Positions 14,468 through 28,801 of a stretch of DNA of 64,000 nt are shown here, piece after piece; position 1 is the first letter of the stretch; each line of letters starts with the position of its first letter. Position numbers and translations under genes: made by a program. Below the pieces are notes generated by a model. The model did not search any database and was not told where the DNA came from. It saw only the letters and a program-made list of their open reading frames with translations. The stretch is from Motacilla alba alba (Eukaryota; Chordata; Aves; Passeriformes; Motacillidae): assembly GCF_015832195.1 (NCBI RefSeq), contig NC_052046.1, positions 34,004,911 through 34,068,910 on the forward strand, written 5' to 3'.

Positions 14468-17400
14468 TTTTTAACTTGCAGTCTGAAAACCAAGAGTGTA
14501 TCTATTAGAAGCAAAAATAACAAGGAAATTATATATGTGTAATTAGATGCAAGTATTACTACCATTTTGCCTTAAATTTTCCTACAGAAAATTACTTATT
14601 ACAAACTGGTTTTATAGTTCTGGCAGTCACATCATACAGGTTTTAAAGTACAGTGTGAACAAAATCATAATACCATGCACATAATGTAAAGTTCTTTAAT
14701 AGTCACTAAGAACACTGCTTTCAATCACTTCAAATATGTCAATGCTCATTTTACCAAACAGATATCAGATAACAGCCTGGTTTAATGTTCCCACAGAAAC
14801 AGTCATTTCAGAGCCTAGGGAGTTTCCAAAGGGGCGTAAACGTACACAAGTATGTTTATCATTAATATATTGCATACAAAAGACACAATTCTTACATAAT
14901 CCCCACAGCAGCATTCTTCTTGCAGAGATGTCAATGCTCATGTTGCGGCTCATTTTAAATCAATCGGCTTCTATGCCTAAAAATGGGATGGGTGAAGTGG
15001 CCTGTTACTAGGGAATGCAGCTAGGAGCACTTTTCCGTGCACTATCTTTCATTCTCAGGATCAGGAAATGTAGCAGAAACTAAATCTGAAGCAAGAAACG
15101 CTATTAAGGATACTTTCCTGGAGGTTGCTATTTAGTAGACTCTAGTTTGAGGGAGATATATTCTTAATAGCACAACACACTGGCAAACACACTCTGCATT
15201 TGTTTATACGTAAGCAGAGCGCAACATTTTATATCACATCAGTGAATTTCAATCAAGCAATATGTAAAGAAACAAGGAACAGCATTGCCAAGCACTTAAA
15301 AGGTCACACCTGAAGCTCATTAACATTTTCCTTGTCCCCTTACAAAAATTACACAGTATAATTACACACTAAAAACTCTCCTGTTCTTATACTGAATTTC
15401 AAATAAGAACTGAAAAGATTTTTTTTCATGCAGCTTTTGATTTTTCCTTTCACAAACTTGCCACTAGCCAAAGGAAAAAAATGTCCATTTTATTATAAGT
15501 TTTTTTTATTATAAGTTAAGTAAAACTAAAAATGTATTTTATTACTAGAGATGACCAGACACAATTTACCAAACTCAGCTATATCTGCTCTTTTTCTCAT
15601 GCAAATTACTATAGCCACTGAAGACAGAAAACGGAGTAGTTGTTTTATATGGGCCAAACATATTCTTCAGATGATTTATAATCTGATCAAATCAAAGCCT
15701 ATTTCCACACAAACAGTCATGGCTTGTTTTCTCAGAAGGCTTTGCTGACCAAGATACCGACAGCAGGGATACTCTGTAAAATAAAAGGTTTTATTTTCCA
15801 TGACCTATGCACATATTTCCCTATTTTAACTCTGTAAATTCATTTTCACAGCAGTGACAAAGAGAATAAGTCATAGAACATTCAACTCAGATGGTAAGAA
15901 TTTTGAAAAGCTATAAATTACTGAAAAAGTGAGTTTTAACTGAAGAAGCTTAAACAACACTTACTTCAGAGATTACTTCATTTCTTCTATAATGCTTTCT
16001 TAGCTTTGATCTTTAAACCAATGACTCATGAAAATGATATCTTCAAATTTACAGGCCACCAGTAAGTGGGTCTTTAAAAAAAATGTTGTACAACAATAAA
16101 GCAGGAACCACAAGCACTTCTTAACCATTTGAACTGTCAACTAATTAATTATGATACTGAAACAAAAGCCTATTAAAAAAACTTACTGTTCAAAAGGAGA
16201 GAGGAGAAAAAGCAAGACATAAAAAAGGGGGGGGGTAGGCAGTTCTAGTGAGAAACCAAACGGCACATTGGGGAGAGAGGTTCAAGAAAATGTATTACTT
16301 TTGCTCAAATTAACAGAAGCATTTCTCCCCCACACCATTCAAAAGGAAAACAAAATAGAGCAGCTCTCTTGCCACAGACTGGTGTCTCTTAGCTGGAAGC
16401 AGCTCCAGTTGTCAGGTTCCTGTCAGCATGTAAGTGCACCAACACTTCCCTTCTCCCACTCTTTTGTTCCTACTTAATATGTGTGTTCAGCAGTCTTTGC
16501 TGTTAAACAATTCATTTTTTTCCTTGCCTCTTCTGCTTCAGGAGGAGGCAAAAATAGCAGGACTTAGGCACAAAATATAAAGCTCATTTCCTGTACCTTA
16601 GTGCCTCATTCTTTCACCTCCTTGTCCATAGGATTTAGCTACCAAATAGGTCTTAATCTGTAAACAAATTATTTGCTCTACAATTAAGCCATTCACTTCT
16701 TTTTTTTTTTTTCCTCCCTCTCTTTCTTTGGCTGCTTGGCTGCTGTCCAATGTGGAGGCTCATAGGTTCTTCTATTATTTAAGGCTGGTTAAAAGGCAAT
16801 AAGCTCATTCAGAGTTTATAAAACTATAAGCTATCAACAAAAGCATTTAATGCTTCTCTAAAGCACCGTGATTTTTGCCTGAAAAATTAATAATGTGTGG
16901 TTGCATAATTATATGTGTGTACACATCCATGCGAAGGATGCGTGGGGGTGTTTTTTCATGTATTGGCCTGGTAATTCACTTGGCATGTCTTTAAAAAGTC
17001 AGTTCTTGTAAGCTACAAATATACATATTTCACTCAAATTTTAACTGACTGTGTAATTTTTTATCAACAATGGACAATCACAGGAACTGTGATTCACCAT
17101 GGCTACAAAGATGAATCTCAAATACTTTGATGTTGTATGAGAAAAAAAAATACCATGCTACTGCAGCATTTCACAATGTTTGCAAACATAGTGTCTTCAT
17201 AGAATGATGTTGTGAATGACAGGAGTCTACTAGAGTAAGTGAAACCTTCAGAGAAGTAAGTAACATGTAAGCTTTTTCATCTCTGTAGTTAAAAGTCATT
17301 GATGATTCAAGAGAAAATAACATCGAGATAATTTTCCTTTACCTCTATTTTTAAGTTTTTGTTCTGTCTGGAAAATATGTTCTCAGGGATTAAAACCAGA

Positions 17401-19495
17401 ACACATTTATTTGCCTTCATGGAGATGTTTCTATATACAGCACAGGATTAGCAGCAGGCTACTGCCTCAATGTGCGACAGTAAAGACAATTAAGTATTTT
17501 TTTAAAAAACATGTCTGTATGTATTTAATAACTAATACTTTAAATAAGTATAGTATTGTAAGTGGACAGATAAATTTACAGGTGTAAATCTCATTTAGAA
17601 ATGACAGGTACTTAGCCATTTCAATTTCAGCAATATACTTCCAATGAAATTCTGCAAGCCTATTTAAAGTCTATTACGGCTGCTGACATCAATCTGCCAG
17701 GCTTTAAAGTGCTAATCTCCACTAAAGATTTTCACCTACAAGTTTAGCTACTAGTATATTTGAATTAAATACTCAGTGTTTTTCTGTATAGGCAACTACA
17801 GACATAAGGCATTAGAGGTGGCAATAGGGCAGAATTGACACAGAGACTCTAATGCTAGTATTGCCTGAACAAGGAATGAAGTTCCAACTACCCTTAGATT
17901 CCAGTCCTCTCCTCAGGGTTTTAGTCCTGATTTCCACACTTTTCCACTCAAAATCTCACTTCTTCCCCACTGAATATAATATATTACTACTGTAGCTATT
18001 CGTAGGAGAAGGAACACTACAGGAAAACCCTCTTAATTTAAGGTATCGTATTTTAAATGTACACCCATGCACACACACCCATGCATATGGATGCATACAC
18101 AAGCACAGGTCCATACAAAAGGACACATAAAAAGATTTTAATGAGCTGTACCTATTAACACTTACCAGAGATCAAATGAATCTCCTCTCTCCCCCCAGCC
18201 AAATGACAACTTCTGAAGTTGCAGATAAGAGGTGGCAGCCAGACAGGTGTCAGGTATGCATGCTCATTCTGAAAAACTACTTAAAGGTTCCCAAAATAAT
18301 GGTGTAACCCTGCAGAAAAGAAATGCTTCTTATCCTGAACTGACACAGCAATCACATCCATATTTAAATGTTAATTATGTGTATTGTTACTTGTTTAATT
18401 TATCACAATACAACCTATCCTCAATAATTACCAACTAGTTGAAAAGGTTTTGTGAAAAGTAAGCAGTAAGAGGCATTAAGAGGCATTTTAAACCTTTAAG
18501 AAATATTTCACTTTGAGAAAAAATATCAATCTTGGATGTAGTTTGAATGTAGATGGCAACTTTTCCACCTTGAGTAAATATGAAGGCTCAAAAATAAATA
18601 TTCAAGAGCATTAATTTGTTTCTAGATGTGTGCGTGAAAGTAAAACAGCAGCCATAATGGGGAAATTTGAGTCACATTTTGCAACTAATTGGAAGCAGAT
18701 TAGAATTCTGCCTCAGGGGAACATTGTCAAACTAGAAGCTGGAGCAAATGAAGAAAGAGGTGAAAGCATCGTGAAGAGCTGACAGATTTACAGTGCTCAA
18801 GGCAATAAACGGGTACTAGATGAAAATGAATGTGTTTCACTGTACTGCATGCAGTTTTCAGTCATATCTCAGCAATAAGAGCGTACAGCCATGAAACAAT
18901 TATTTTCAGAGAGATGGTGAAGGAAGGAGCAAGAATGAACAAAACACTACTCAGGTGGTGTGCAAAAAAACCCTTTAAATCACACAGTGGCTCAAGTTGT
19001 TACAGGAATATATAATTGGTCATAGTAGGTCCTGTTCTGCAACCTGGAGTCATCTCAAGTAAGGGATTACAGAGACATAACACAAGAAACTACTAACTTG
19101 AGTTGAAAAAGGACAGTAAGCCCTTGCTCAGTGAGAGTAAGAGTCAAAGCATTAAGCTCTTAGGGAATAAAAAAAACCCCACACAGATTTTACATTTTTA
19201 AAGCTAAGAAAAACACAGAACCCTGCAGACAGATAAATCAGAGGCAGAAGGGGAAAAGCCTTTTTAGGAAGTGATTAGGAAAGGCTGGAGGAGATCATAA
19301 AATGAAAATAAAGTGCAGAGGCTAATGTACCAATGCTGTAATGGAAACAGCTGCTAGCTTTCTCCTTCAGCGCTTGGCATCCGTTGCAGCGTCACAGGAA
19401 AGACTGTTAAAAGATCTGGACATGAAATGTAAATAAAACTATTAGCCAAAACTCAGTTGCTGTATTTATAAAACAGTAGCAGCTCTTTTTTCTTG

Positions 19496-19640
19496 TGTAT
19501 ATATGTACATGTATGCGCGTATGCGTGTGTATGTATGTATATATATATATATATATATACATATTATACATATACACACACCCCTCCAGCACTCCAGCAT
19601 GTATGTGAATATTTATATTGATATATATGTATGCACGCAT
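19496..19640. repeat. TG/TA/CA alternating purine-pyrimidine microsatellite
   Basis: Long alternating purine-pyrimidine DNA includes GCGCGTATGCGTGTGT-type stretches and an uninterrupted TA run near 19,537-19,558. The open frame across it is a repeat artefact. It is prone to Z-DNA or cruciform formation and is likely polymorphic in length. Confidence 0.8.
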
Positions 19641-21218
19641 GTGTTTGCATAATCCTCTCCTTAAACAGCAACTAGTAACACTATTACACAATATTGCACT
19701 TTACTATTGGCTGAAGTGGACAAGAACGTCAAAATATGTTTTCAGTAAAACTGGGTGTGGAACAACCACCTTCATTGTTCTCAAAATGCAGCAGTATTTT
19801 TCCTTCAAATTTCAGAACTCCAGTGCAATACAACATATAGTGCCTAACATTAAACATTAAAAGAGCAAAAATTGACTATCAAAACTTTATGTCAAATATG
19901 TTTGTTATATCCATAAAGACTCCTGGAATTTTAGATCCTTGTAGTCAGGGCAAGCTATCTAAATAAATGCCTCAATGTTTACTAAATCAGATTTTAAACT
20001 CCAAAGTTCAATGAAGTAATGAAGTCCATTTCTAACTGTATTTGCGTCTGTTACCTTTTGTTGAAGAGATACATATCTAGTTTCATTTCCCTCCTTCAAA
20101 AAGAAAGAACTGGCAAGAACATGAAACCCTGAAACATGCAAATACTGTCATTACTTCACTACTACAAGCCTATAATAAAGCACAGATTTGATAGTACTAT
20201 CCGTGTAGTGTGGCAAACCACACTCAAATAAACAGTTCTCCATGAAGAATAAAAACCCAAAGACCAAACCCTTCCAATTCAAACATTATTGTTGCTTTTA
20301 ACATAAGCCATCCACAGAAATCAGCCAAGGAGGTGACAGGAAATCCAAAAATAATTTGGTTTGGCGCTGTGCTCTATGAGAAAGGAGATTACAGTTTGCT
20401 TTTCACTCTCTTACTGGTTGAGGGAAGTGGTGAAAACTATGAAGGCTATGCTTACGTAACAAGCAACAATGGTACCCACAGACCTATTTCAACCAGAGTT
20501 CAGCACAGCATCACTGAAATTCATCAATAAAGGTGGCACTTGAATAGCATGAACTTGTGTTGCAGGGGGGATGGGCTTAACAAAACCCCTGAATTAATTC
20601 AATGGATAATGCAAATGACTAGATGTGTGCAAAATCAAACTGTCTAGCGAACACAGTTAAAGAGGCCAGATGTGCCTCAAAATTTCCTGGGAAACACAGC
20701 CTAAACTTGGCGCTTTCTTTTAACAGAATGAAGAAAGCAAGCTCTCAGAGTTTACCAAAGTGTGACCAATTGGAGCTTAGTCTTCTGTTGCTAATTGAAG
20801 CATGGGAAAAAAAAAAAAAAAAAAGCCACTTTCTGAGGGCAAACTACAAACATATACTTTTTATATTCCAGTGCCACATGATAAAAAACAGAATCAAGCT
20901 GACTGGTAGAAATTTGACTGGCAACCAAAGACCAACCTATTATTTCAAACTGTTATGGGAAAGCAATAAAATTGCTACCAGGTCTCCTCATGTTACTCTT
21001 CAATAAAAAGAAGCCATTGGGGAAATAAGAGGAAAAAAAAACAAAACAAAACCTCTAAAGTTTCTTTAAGTAAAAGTACACTTGTGTAGTGTTATGCCAT
21101 CTGCTTCTTGGTTAACATGACAAGACAACTCAACAACCAGAATGAGAGTGTTTTGAAAACACCAAGTAACCACAATCAATAGATTTTAGTTTGCTCTTTT
21201 GACTGCAAAAACGGCATT

Positions 21219-21240
21219 CATATGCCACTATTGGCATATG
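21219..21240. repeat. 9-bp perfect hairpin, 4-nt loop
   Basis: CATATGCCA (21,219-21,227) and TGGCATATG (21,232-21,240) are separated by CTAT. This is an isolated intronic palindrome with no known association. Confidence 0.6.
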
Positions 21241-24200
21241 CTTCAAACATCCTCATGAGGTTATTTCCCTTCCAGTATTATTTGGTGGAGTTTCTCTGGA
21301 GACACACCTCAAGCTTTGTTTGTGCACAAAAGTGAGATTTAGGCTAGGAAGACTCAGAAGCTGTGAGAAGATAAAGGAACCAAAAGTTTGGTATTTTTTT
21401 CTGAAGATCGGCTGACAAAGATTAAAAAGGACATAAAGGACATACAACTGAATTCAGCACAATTTCACTTCAAAATTAGTGAAACAAAGAGCTTCACATT
21501 TAATTCCTAATAGTATTATAGGCGGAAACTAGAGAAGTCGATCCTTTCACCTTGAGATTTAGCAGTATTTGTCGAATTACCGTAAAAGCAGACATATTAT
21601 AAATCTCTGTCACTAAATGCAACTTTCTTACTTGCAGCGTTGGCTTAAGATTTCAGAAAACTTAACACCACAGTGCCCTAGAACTGGAAAACCTATCTAT
21701 ACAGACATGATTCCTACTTCATTGCATGCAACTTGCCCTGAACACTGAATTGAACTGTTTAATCAAGTAGTGTTACACATATATAAGCATATATATATTA
21801 TGGAAGCCTACATGTACATGGGGCGAGTGTCAGAGCAAACTACCTATTCCACCCCTCGATGTTTCTCTCAGCTTTTCCAAAAAAAAAAAAAAAAAAATTA
21901 CAAAGAACCTGCTTGTTAGTCAGTCGCTCTGAATAGTTTTACAACCTTTCATTCAAATGTAAAGGCTTTGTTCCAATTGCCAAGATCATTTTGTAAGAGT
22001 TAAAAGAGAAAGTGCAACAGAGAGTGCTTACTGAAATCCTACCACACAACCAGAAGTCATTCTCTGACCTTCCTCTTTGTCCAAATGGCTACTCCCTGCT
22101 TTCAGTAAATTGTGGTATTAAATCAAGAATGTAATAATAATTGTTTAAAATCGTGATTTAAAATCTAATTTGAGAAAACTCCTCAAATCCTGCTATAACA
22201 ACTGGTAATTATGTTTATTTAAATTGTCACATTTCAAACATATTTTTAAGCAAATTAAAAAATGAGATTGGGTTACTGTTTACTCAGGTGAAAGGCTGCA
22301 CTGAAAAAAGCTGCCCTGGGCAGAAATAGCACTACAAAAAGAGAAAAAGAAAGAGGTTTATGAAAAAAAAAAATATATGAACTTCTCTGATTATTCAGAA
22401 GGGTGTTTACTTTTTGCAATTATGATTTCATCAGAAATTTTCAGGAAAGACTGTTTTGTCGTCTTTCACCCAACAGGTAACGTTATGATCAGACGACATT
22501 TTGTGTTTAAACTATCCATATATATTCTGTGATTGTTAAGAAATAAAAATAACTCCTCGATATGTAAGTGCACTAAAACAATTGCTAATTTTTAGCAAAA
22601 AATATGGCCAGCCCTTCAGTTGAAGCCAATCCACAAATCCACAGGTGTGAGCTTATATGAGGACTCAGGGCAAGATGTATTTCTGATGTAAAAAATGAAG
22701 CACGCTTAAGAAGTCAGAGAATCTGCAGCCATTCAGGGAACAAAGCAATACATCACCATGTGAATTAAAACATCATGTAAGGTACAATGTTAAGAATACG
22801 ATAAAAATAATAACCTGGTTGTTGGATTATTTGTACAAAGTATCTTAGATCAGACCACAGTAGACTGGCTACATTCAGCAATTCCAACTGCATACCATGC
22901 AACAAATCTGGAATAGGCCACTCAAAAAGTGAATTCTGTATTTGAGAAATAGGGACCATGTGGCAGTAAAACAAAACGGCCTGAACTGCTGCAGAAGAAA
23001 TCCAACCTTTTTCAACGATGGGTGACAGAAATCCAAAATATAAGTATCTCCTTATCCAAAATGGAAGTAAAGGTGAAGGATAGCTGAAATGTTAGTACTT
23101 CTGCAACGATACTCCTGAATGATGCTTGTGAAACATGCTCAATAGCACATGTATCAGTAAGAGTGTAAGATGTGAAGAAACACAGGGGGTTTTTTATTCT
23201 TTTAGAAATGCAAATGGCATGGATAACACAGGGCACATAAAGGGGAAACTGCATTCTACCTGCAAAGGATGTGTCCATTTAACAGAAAGCAGACCCCAGG
23301 CCCTCCCACTAACGTCAATACTATGGAGATAACCCATTTCTTATACGGTGGGGGGAAAAAAAGCACTAGTTTGAGCACGCAAAAAAACCCTTAAGATTTC
23401 AGATTTGTGATTTACATCGTTGTCGATAAAATAGCTTTCCAATTATGAAGGAATGCATTCTGTGTTAATGATCACAACTAGGGGTCCAAGCTTTACTGTT
23501 TTGTCAGAACTGCAGCAGATCCTCCCCGCAGCTTCACCATTAACACGTCTGTTTCCTGTCAGACCACTCAGAGATAATGTCATTTATCTCAGGGCGGCAC
23601 AAGACCAGTCATTAGCTTCAGTAAAAAACCTCAAACAAAGGCCGGATGGCGTTTTATCCCGGGCTCATATGCTGCAGCCAAGAATCTCATTGCCTAACAG
23701 TTTAGAACAACTTATCTTTAAAAGAGTGATTTTCTCCCTATCAAGAATTCTAGAACACTTCTCTGAAGAGCAGTAAAGTCTGCATGGAAAATTTTAGTCA
23801 ATGGTTTTATCATATGCAATTAGGTGCCTGATAAGAGCTTACTAAAGTTATCCTTTGAGAGGCTGGGATGGGTTTTTTTGGTTGTTGTTGGGGGGGTTGT
23901 GGGGTTTTTTTCCACTCTTCGTTTTACTTTGTAAGGAAAGACAGAGTAAATCAGGTTCTACCTCAATAGCAAGACCTTTGAAGAACTGACCCTTATTGTG
24001 TTTGCCTGCGGGAGGTGATTCACTATTATAAATTCTTCAATGACTGAGCTTCTGGAAATCTCTTTAAATGAAAGTGGAACTGGTTAACTGTATGTACGAA
24101 CATGTGTTTTCACAGTCTCTCCTGTATTATTGCATTTCAGAAAGCTTCTATAAAGTGCCAGGTGAACTTTCTAAAATAATGATAGTAATAATTAAAAAAA

Positions 24201-25602
24201 GAAAGAGAGTCAGAAAAATACTAGCAAATTTCAGCTTTTCAATTCCTGGGCTTATGCTGAAAACTAGAAACAGATGGTACTTTCCATGTTACTTGAATCT
24301 GGTTATTGAACACCTCTATGGTTACGGGAGATTTTGCTTAGCACTTTTAACATACATTTCATTTATTGGACTATAAAACGCTACTTTGGAAAAACAAGTC
24401 TTTATACAGCTATAATTAAAACAGTCTTGCAGGAAAGCCCTTTAACATGGAGAACACGGTTAACCTCATGGCATCTGGACAATCAATCCTTTCCTCTTTA
24501 CTGGGTATTTATGAAGTTATTAAAATTGTAAAATTACTAATGCCCAAAGTGAAATATTTTTCCTGTAGTTCCGAATATGGTTATCACCTTCCCTACTTTG
24601 TTTGATAGATTCTCTAGACCAGCCTCCATTGTGCTACACTAACTCTTGCTTTGCACAGGAATTCAATAGAAGATCTGGTCATACATATTGGCAGAGGTCA
24701 GCAGGTTCACACGGAAAGCTTTCCTCGGCCAAAGGGCAACACCTCTTCACCCAGCTCAAAAAGCACCGTCACACTACTAGACAGCACTACAGAACTTTAA
24801 GAACCTTGAGCTGTGCTTATTGTTAGACACCCATACTTATCAATGTTTTTAACAGCTAAATCCCTTATGTAGCTTTCAAAACAGTTTGCTGTCAAACAAC
24901 AATAGACTTTGTTCTTTAATTACAGCAAGTGACCTCCCTGCCCTTTTATTTCACAGTGAATAAACTACACACAAGGCCAGCAAGAAAAGTACATGAAGAG
25001 CATATCTCCATAACATCATTAATCAAAGCATGTACTTAAATGATTTACATCAATAGGTAAAATTCACCCAGAGATTCCTCATGGCATACAAAACACTACC
25101 AAATCCTAACGCTAAAACACAACAAGGAAAGTGAGGATAAAATAAATAATACTAGCCAACATGCTAATTTGCTAAAGACAACTTTCAAATGTGAAATGCA
25201 TTCTTAATGAGAAGCACTAAGCTAAAAAAAAGAGATAAATTCCATCCTGGATTATCACTAGACTGATACATTTAGAACTGTAACTAAACCCTTCTGATTA
25301 CAGCTTTGTATCTTCTGCATTAATTTCATGTAAACATACTGTTTTTCACATACCAAATGAAGTTTTTCTGCATCTCAGAGTAAATTATGACTGAATGAAT
25401 TCCAAAATCTCCTCAATGCATACAAAGCAAATTTTGTAGCTATTCTGAACACTTTTCATTGTAACAGCTGTTAAAAAACCAAAAAACTTAGGTGGAACAG
25501 ATGAAGAGTTCATGCTGACAAACAGTCAGTAACTGTGCTAAAAACAGTATGGATAAGAAATGGAAAATGGAGACAGGTTTTAACACCAAAAATCTTAGGA
25601 GT

Positions 25603-25631
25603 GGTAGGCTTTGACAGCCTACCTGTCAAAG
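25603..25631. repeat. Two interlocked, mutually exclusive hairpins (A-B-A'-B')
   Basis: GGTAGGC (25,603-25,609) pairs with GCCTACC (25,617-25,623). CTTTGACAG (25,609-25,617) pairs with CTGTCAAAG (25,623-25,631). The blocks are contiguous, so forming one stem disrupts the other. This lies in the ZNF608 intron. Confidence 0.7.
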
Positions 25632-28600
25632 CTACTTATTCAGACATGTCACTGTTGGCTTAGCCACAAAATGGACTGCACAAATATAGCTCAAACATCT
25701 TAGAATTACAGCACACTTTGACTTTATCCACATATTAGGGGAGTGGTGACTTTTACAACATACTTGCGGTTTCTGCATAAAAGAGCCAGCAGAACACAGT
25801 CATTGATTTAATTAGGCTTTGTAAGATCCAATTTATCATGTTTTACATGACTTTCTGCAGCAAGGAAACATAATAAATAGACTAAAAATAGAATTGAAGC
25901 ATGCTGTGAAAGCTAAACAGTGACTACAACTCCTGGGAATCTGCTCCAAGCTTTTCACAAATAGTAAACAAATGCAGTATTATATTCCACAGCACATATA
26001 AAAACACGTAGATTTTTAATCAGCAGTCATGAAATCATCTGATTCTAAAAGGAAACGTCCAAATTCATGATGCATGTCTTGCACAACAGTAAGATAACTG
26101 AACGTTGATTTCAACATGCAGGCTGAAAATTATGTATTTATCTACAGATACAATTTGCTTTGTGCAAGTATGGCATATATGCTCTAGCACATAAACAGTC
26201 AAAGCAATAACACTTCAACGATCTGAAACCTTTAAAGAATTCTTTCCAAAGACAAGTAATCATTTGAGGGAAAAAAAAAAAAAAAAGCAGAACAACAAAC
26301 CTAAAACACTCAAATGTTACTAATGTTGCCACTGGCTGAACTTAAAATATCAACCATTATCAGCAACAAGCTACATTATTATTACCATTATAATTATTAC
26401 AAAAGGGAACATTCTTGGGTAAGAAAAACGCTAAGGGACTTTACTTAAGATAGCACGCAAGCAAGCACACCATTGTGCCAGACAATAGCCAAGGCTGTAC
26501 GACTCTGGTGTGCAGAGCCTGTATTAAAGTCGGTGTGTGCCAACAGCAGCGGCTGTTGCTGGAAATGCAAGCTCCAGACCTCCTCCTGGAGCGACATCTA
26601 CAACAGAGTGTGCCACTGACGCTGAACTCCTCCATACGTGTTTGCTCTGAATTTGCATGCCAACCCATTTACATTGCACATAAGATTACCCGCACGTATA
26701 TAGATTCTTCATACAATTTCCTGTGTGACTAGAGAGTTGAAAGAATACAAAAACGGGAGAAACCACACCACCCTCTAATCTCCGTTGCCATGGCAGCAGC
26801 CTTTGAGATACTGAAATGTTCAGATTGCCAGCTAAACAAAATTGTTGAATGTGAACATTTGGCTGAGAGATTAAAAGGCTAAGGGGGTTGCAAAAGGGCA
26901 GTACCTCCCACATTCCAGGCAGCCACTGAATCCAATCAAATGGCTCTGACTCTTTAACCACAGCCATTGTGAAGACCGGATTAGGGCAATTTATCTAGAT
27001 AGTTAAAACAGATTAGAGAACTGCAATTTGAAGACTATTGGCAACAGAAGTAAATGCCTACTGTACTAAGATAATAAAGAGACCATGAGATTTTTGGACA
27101 CCCTTCTGCCGTGAACAGCACTTTTCATAAATCAAAATGCAAACATATACACATGAATTACACAGCAATCTGGTTTTCTCATCTGCATTTAGACAAGGTC
27201 ATAAGGCTCATTCAAATTCATCCATAGATATGCTATCTTAAAAGCAATAATACACATACAATATAAAATTTAATTTGTTCCTTGCCTTGAACAGAATCCC
27301 TTGGAATTATCTTCCAGTACTAACAAATATCTGCTATCACAAACACCCAAATCTAATCCTCCAGTCGACTTGGTATTACAAAAACTTCATGACTGAAATA
27401 CAAAAAGCTGGTAGCCAGTATAAGAAGACATAACTTCCCACTCCCCGAGACCTACAGCCCTCCCAGACACTTGCAGACCATACAGTTAACACCATCCTGA
27501 AAGTCTCCCCATTGCTGAATGTTCACTCCGGGAAGTTGTAAAAGCAGGTAATTTAGGACAAACAGCTGACAATACAGTCACAATATTAACACCCTGAGAT
27601 TGTTCATTTGGAGGGTGTTGGTTTGCTTTATTTTTCAGGCAGATCAGGTTCTCTTTGTTTAACAACCTGTAGAATTAGCCATACTTGTAATCCTGGGCCA
27701 ACACTCACCCTCTGGACCCCCAAAAGACAGCTTCTTCCCTAGGGACAGAACTCCCACCAACACCAGAACATCCTTGAACCAGCAGTTGACAAAGACAACA
27801 GATAACGTCTCACTCCACCTTTCCCAAATAACAGAGTAGCAGCCATCTATTCATACAGAAAGCGTCAGAAATAGGAAGGAATAAAACCACACACTCCCAT
27901 CTGATTTCTTTCACACATTTCAACCACTCAACAAACAAGCAGTTAAAATCCAAGAGCCAGCATGGCTCAGAGAGGAAAACTCCTCCAGACAGGAGACAAA
28001 CTGCTCCATTCTGTTCCAAAACCTGTTTTGTACGATTCTCAGCACAAGGTGCATTTCCCTCCTCCCAGCATCCTCCTTCCTGGAAGACAAGAGGCACTGC
28101 CTGTCTGCTGGCTCCTTCGTCCCAGTTGCTACACCAGCTTCTGGGGCCTCTGGGCCACAGTGCCACAAAAGCCCCCAACACAATAAGCATCCTGCATCTC
28201 CACGAAGCGCAACGGCGGAGCCCCGATCTCTACCAACAGCTCCTGTTTCCTCCCCAAGCACAATCTCAGCTCTAGGCAGAGGGTCAGAGAAAGGGAGAAG
28301 GGTTCCTTTAGACTTTGGGAGAGGAATTGCCATGAATGCCTGCTGATGTTGTGGAAGAGTCAGCACATACAAGACCTGCTGCGCCTGGAGCCGGAGCTAC
28401 GCAGCCCCAGTCTGCAAACACATGCCATCCCACTGGTACTGCTGCTCTCTGCTAAAATTGGGGACAGCTCAGTCAGGGTCATCTCTGCGTTTCTCCATCT
28501 GGACAAGTGCAATTAAAACAAAGAGACAAAACAGAAACGTTCTCCAGGTCTGAAGACAGGAGAGGAAATCGCAAGGAAGAGCAGCACACTGGAAACATGG

Positions 28601-28801
28601 TATCTTCCATGTAGGGAAGAGGTCTCTGGGTTGGTTTTCTTGGTTTGTTTTTTTTTTAAGGGAAGGAGGAAGGACATATGCATGTCACAAATACACAGCA
28701 GAGAGGACAGAGGAGCCAGACATACAGTCATGAGACACTCACGGGACACTTATCATAGACATGGGGAAACACAGAAGAGGTGGAGAGGAGCTTTGTCCTA
28801 C

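Larger units (their letters stand above)
1..28801 (-). other. ZNF608: Beginning of the large ZNF608 intron after the first coding exon
   Basis: No further ZNF608 coding sequence was found here. In particular, none of the open frames of 60 codons or more carries the conserved domain expected from the next exon, so that exon should lie beyond position 1. The sequence is AT-rich with scattered homopolymers, for example A-runs near 6,793, 9,338, 20,808, 21,879 and 26,271 and a T-run near 16,700. It also contains the microsatellites and hairpins listed separately. Open frames here are short, lack recognisable domains and are not called as genes. 27,420-28,500 is somewhat richer in GC but holds nothing I recognise. 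Confidence 0.75.

Noticed and set aside
27920..28372. 150-codon minus-strand open frame close to the ZNF608 exon
   Set aside because: It has no domain or family resemblance, overlaps another frame of similar length, and lies in the intron without supporting splice sites.
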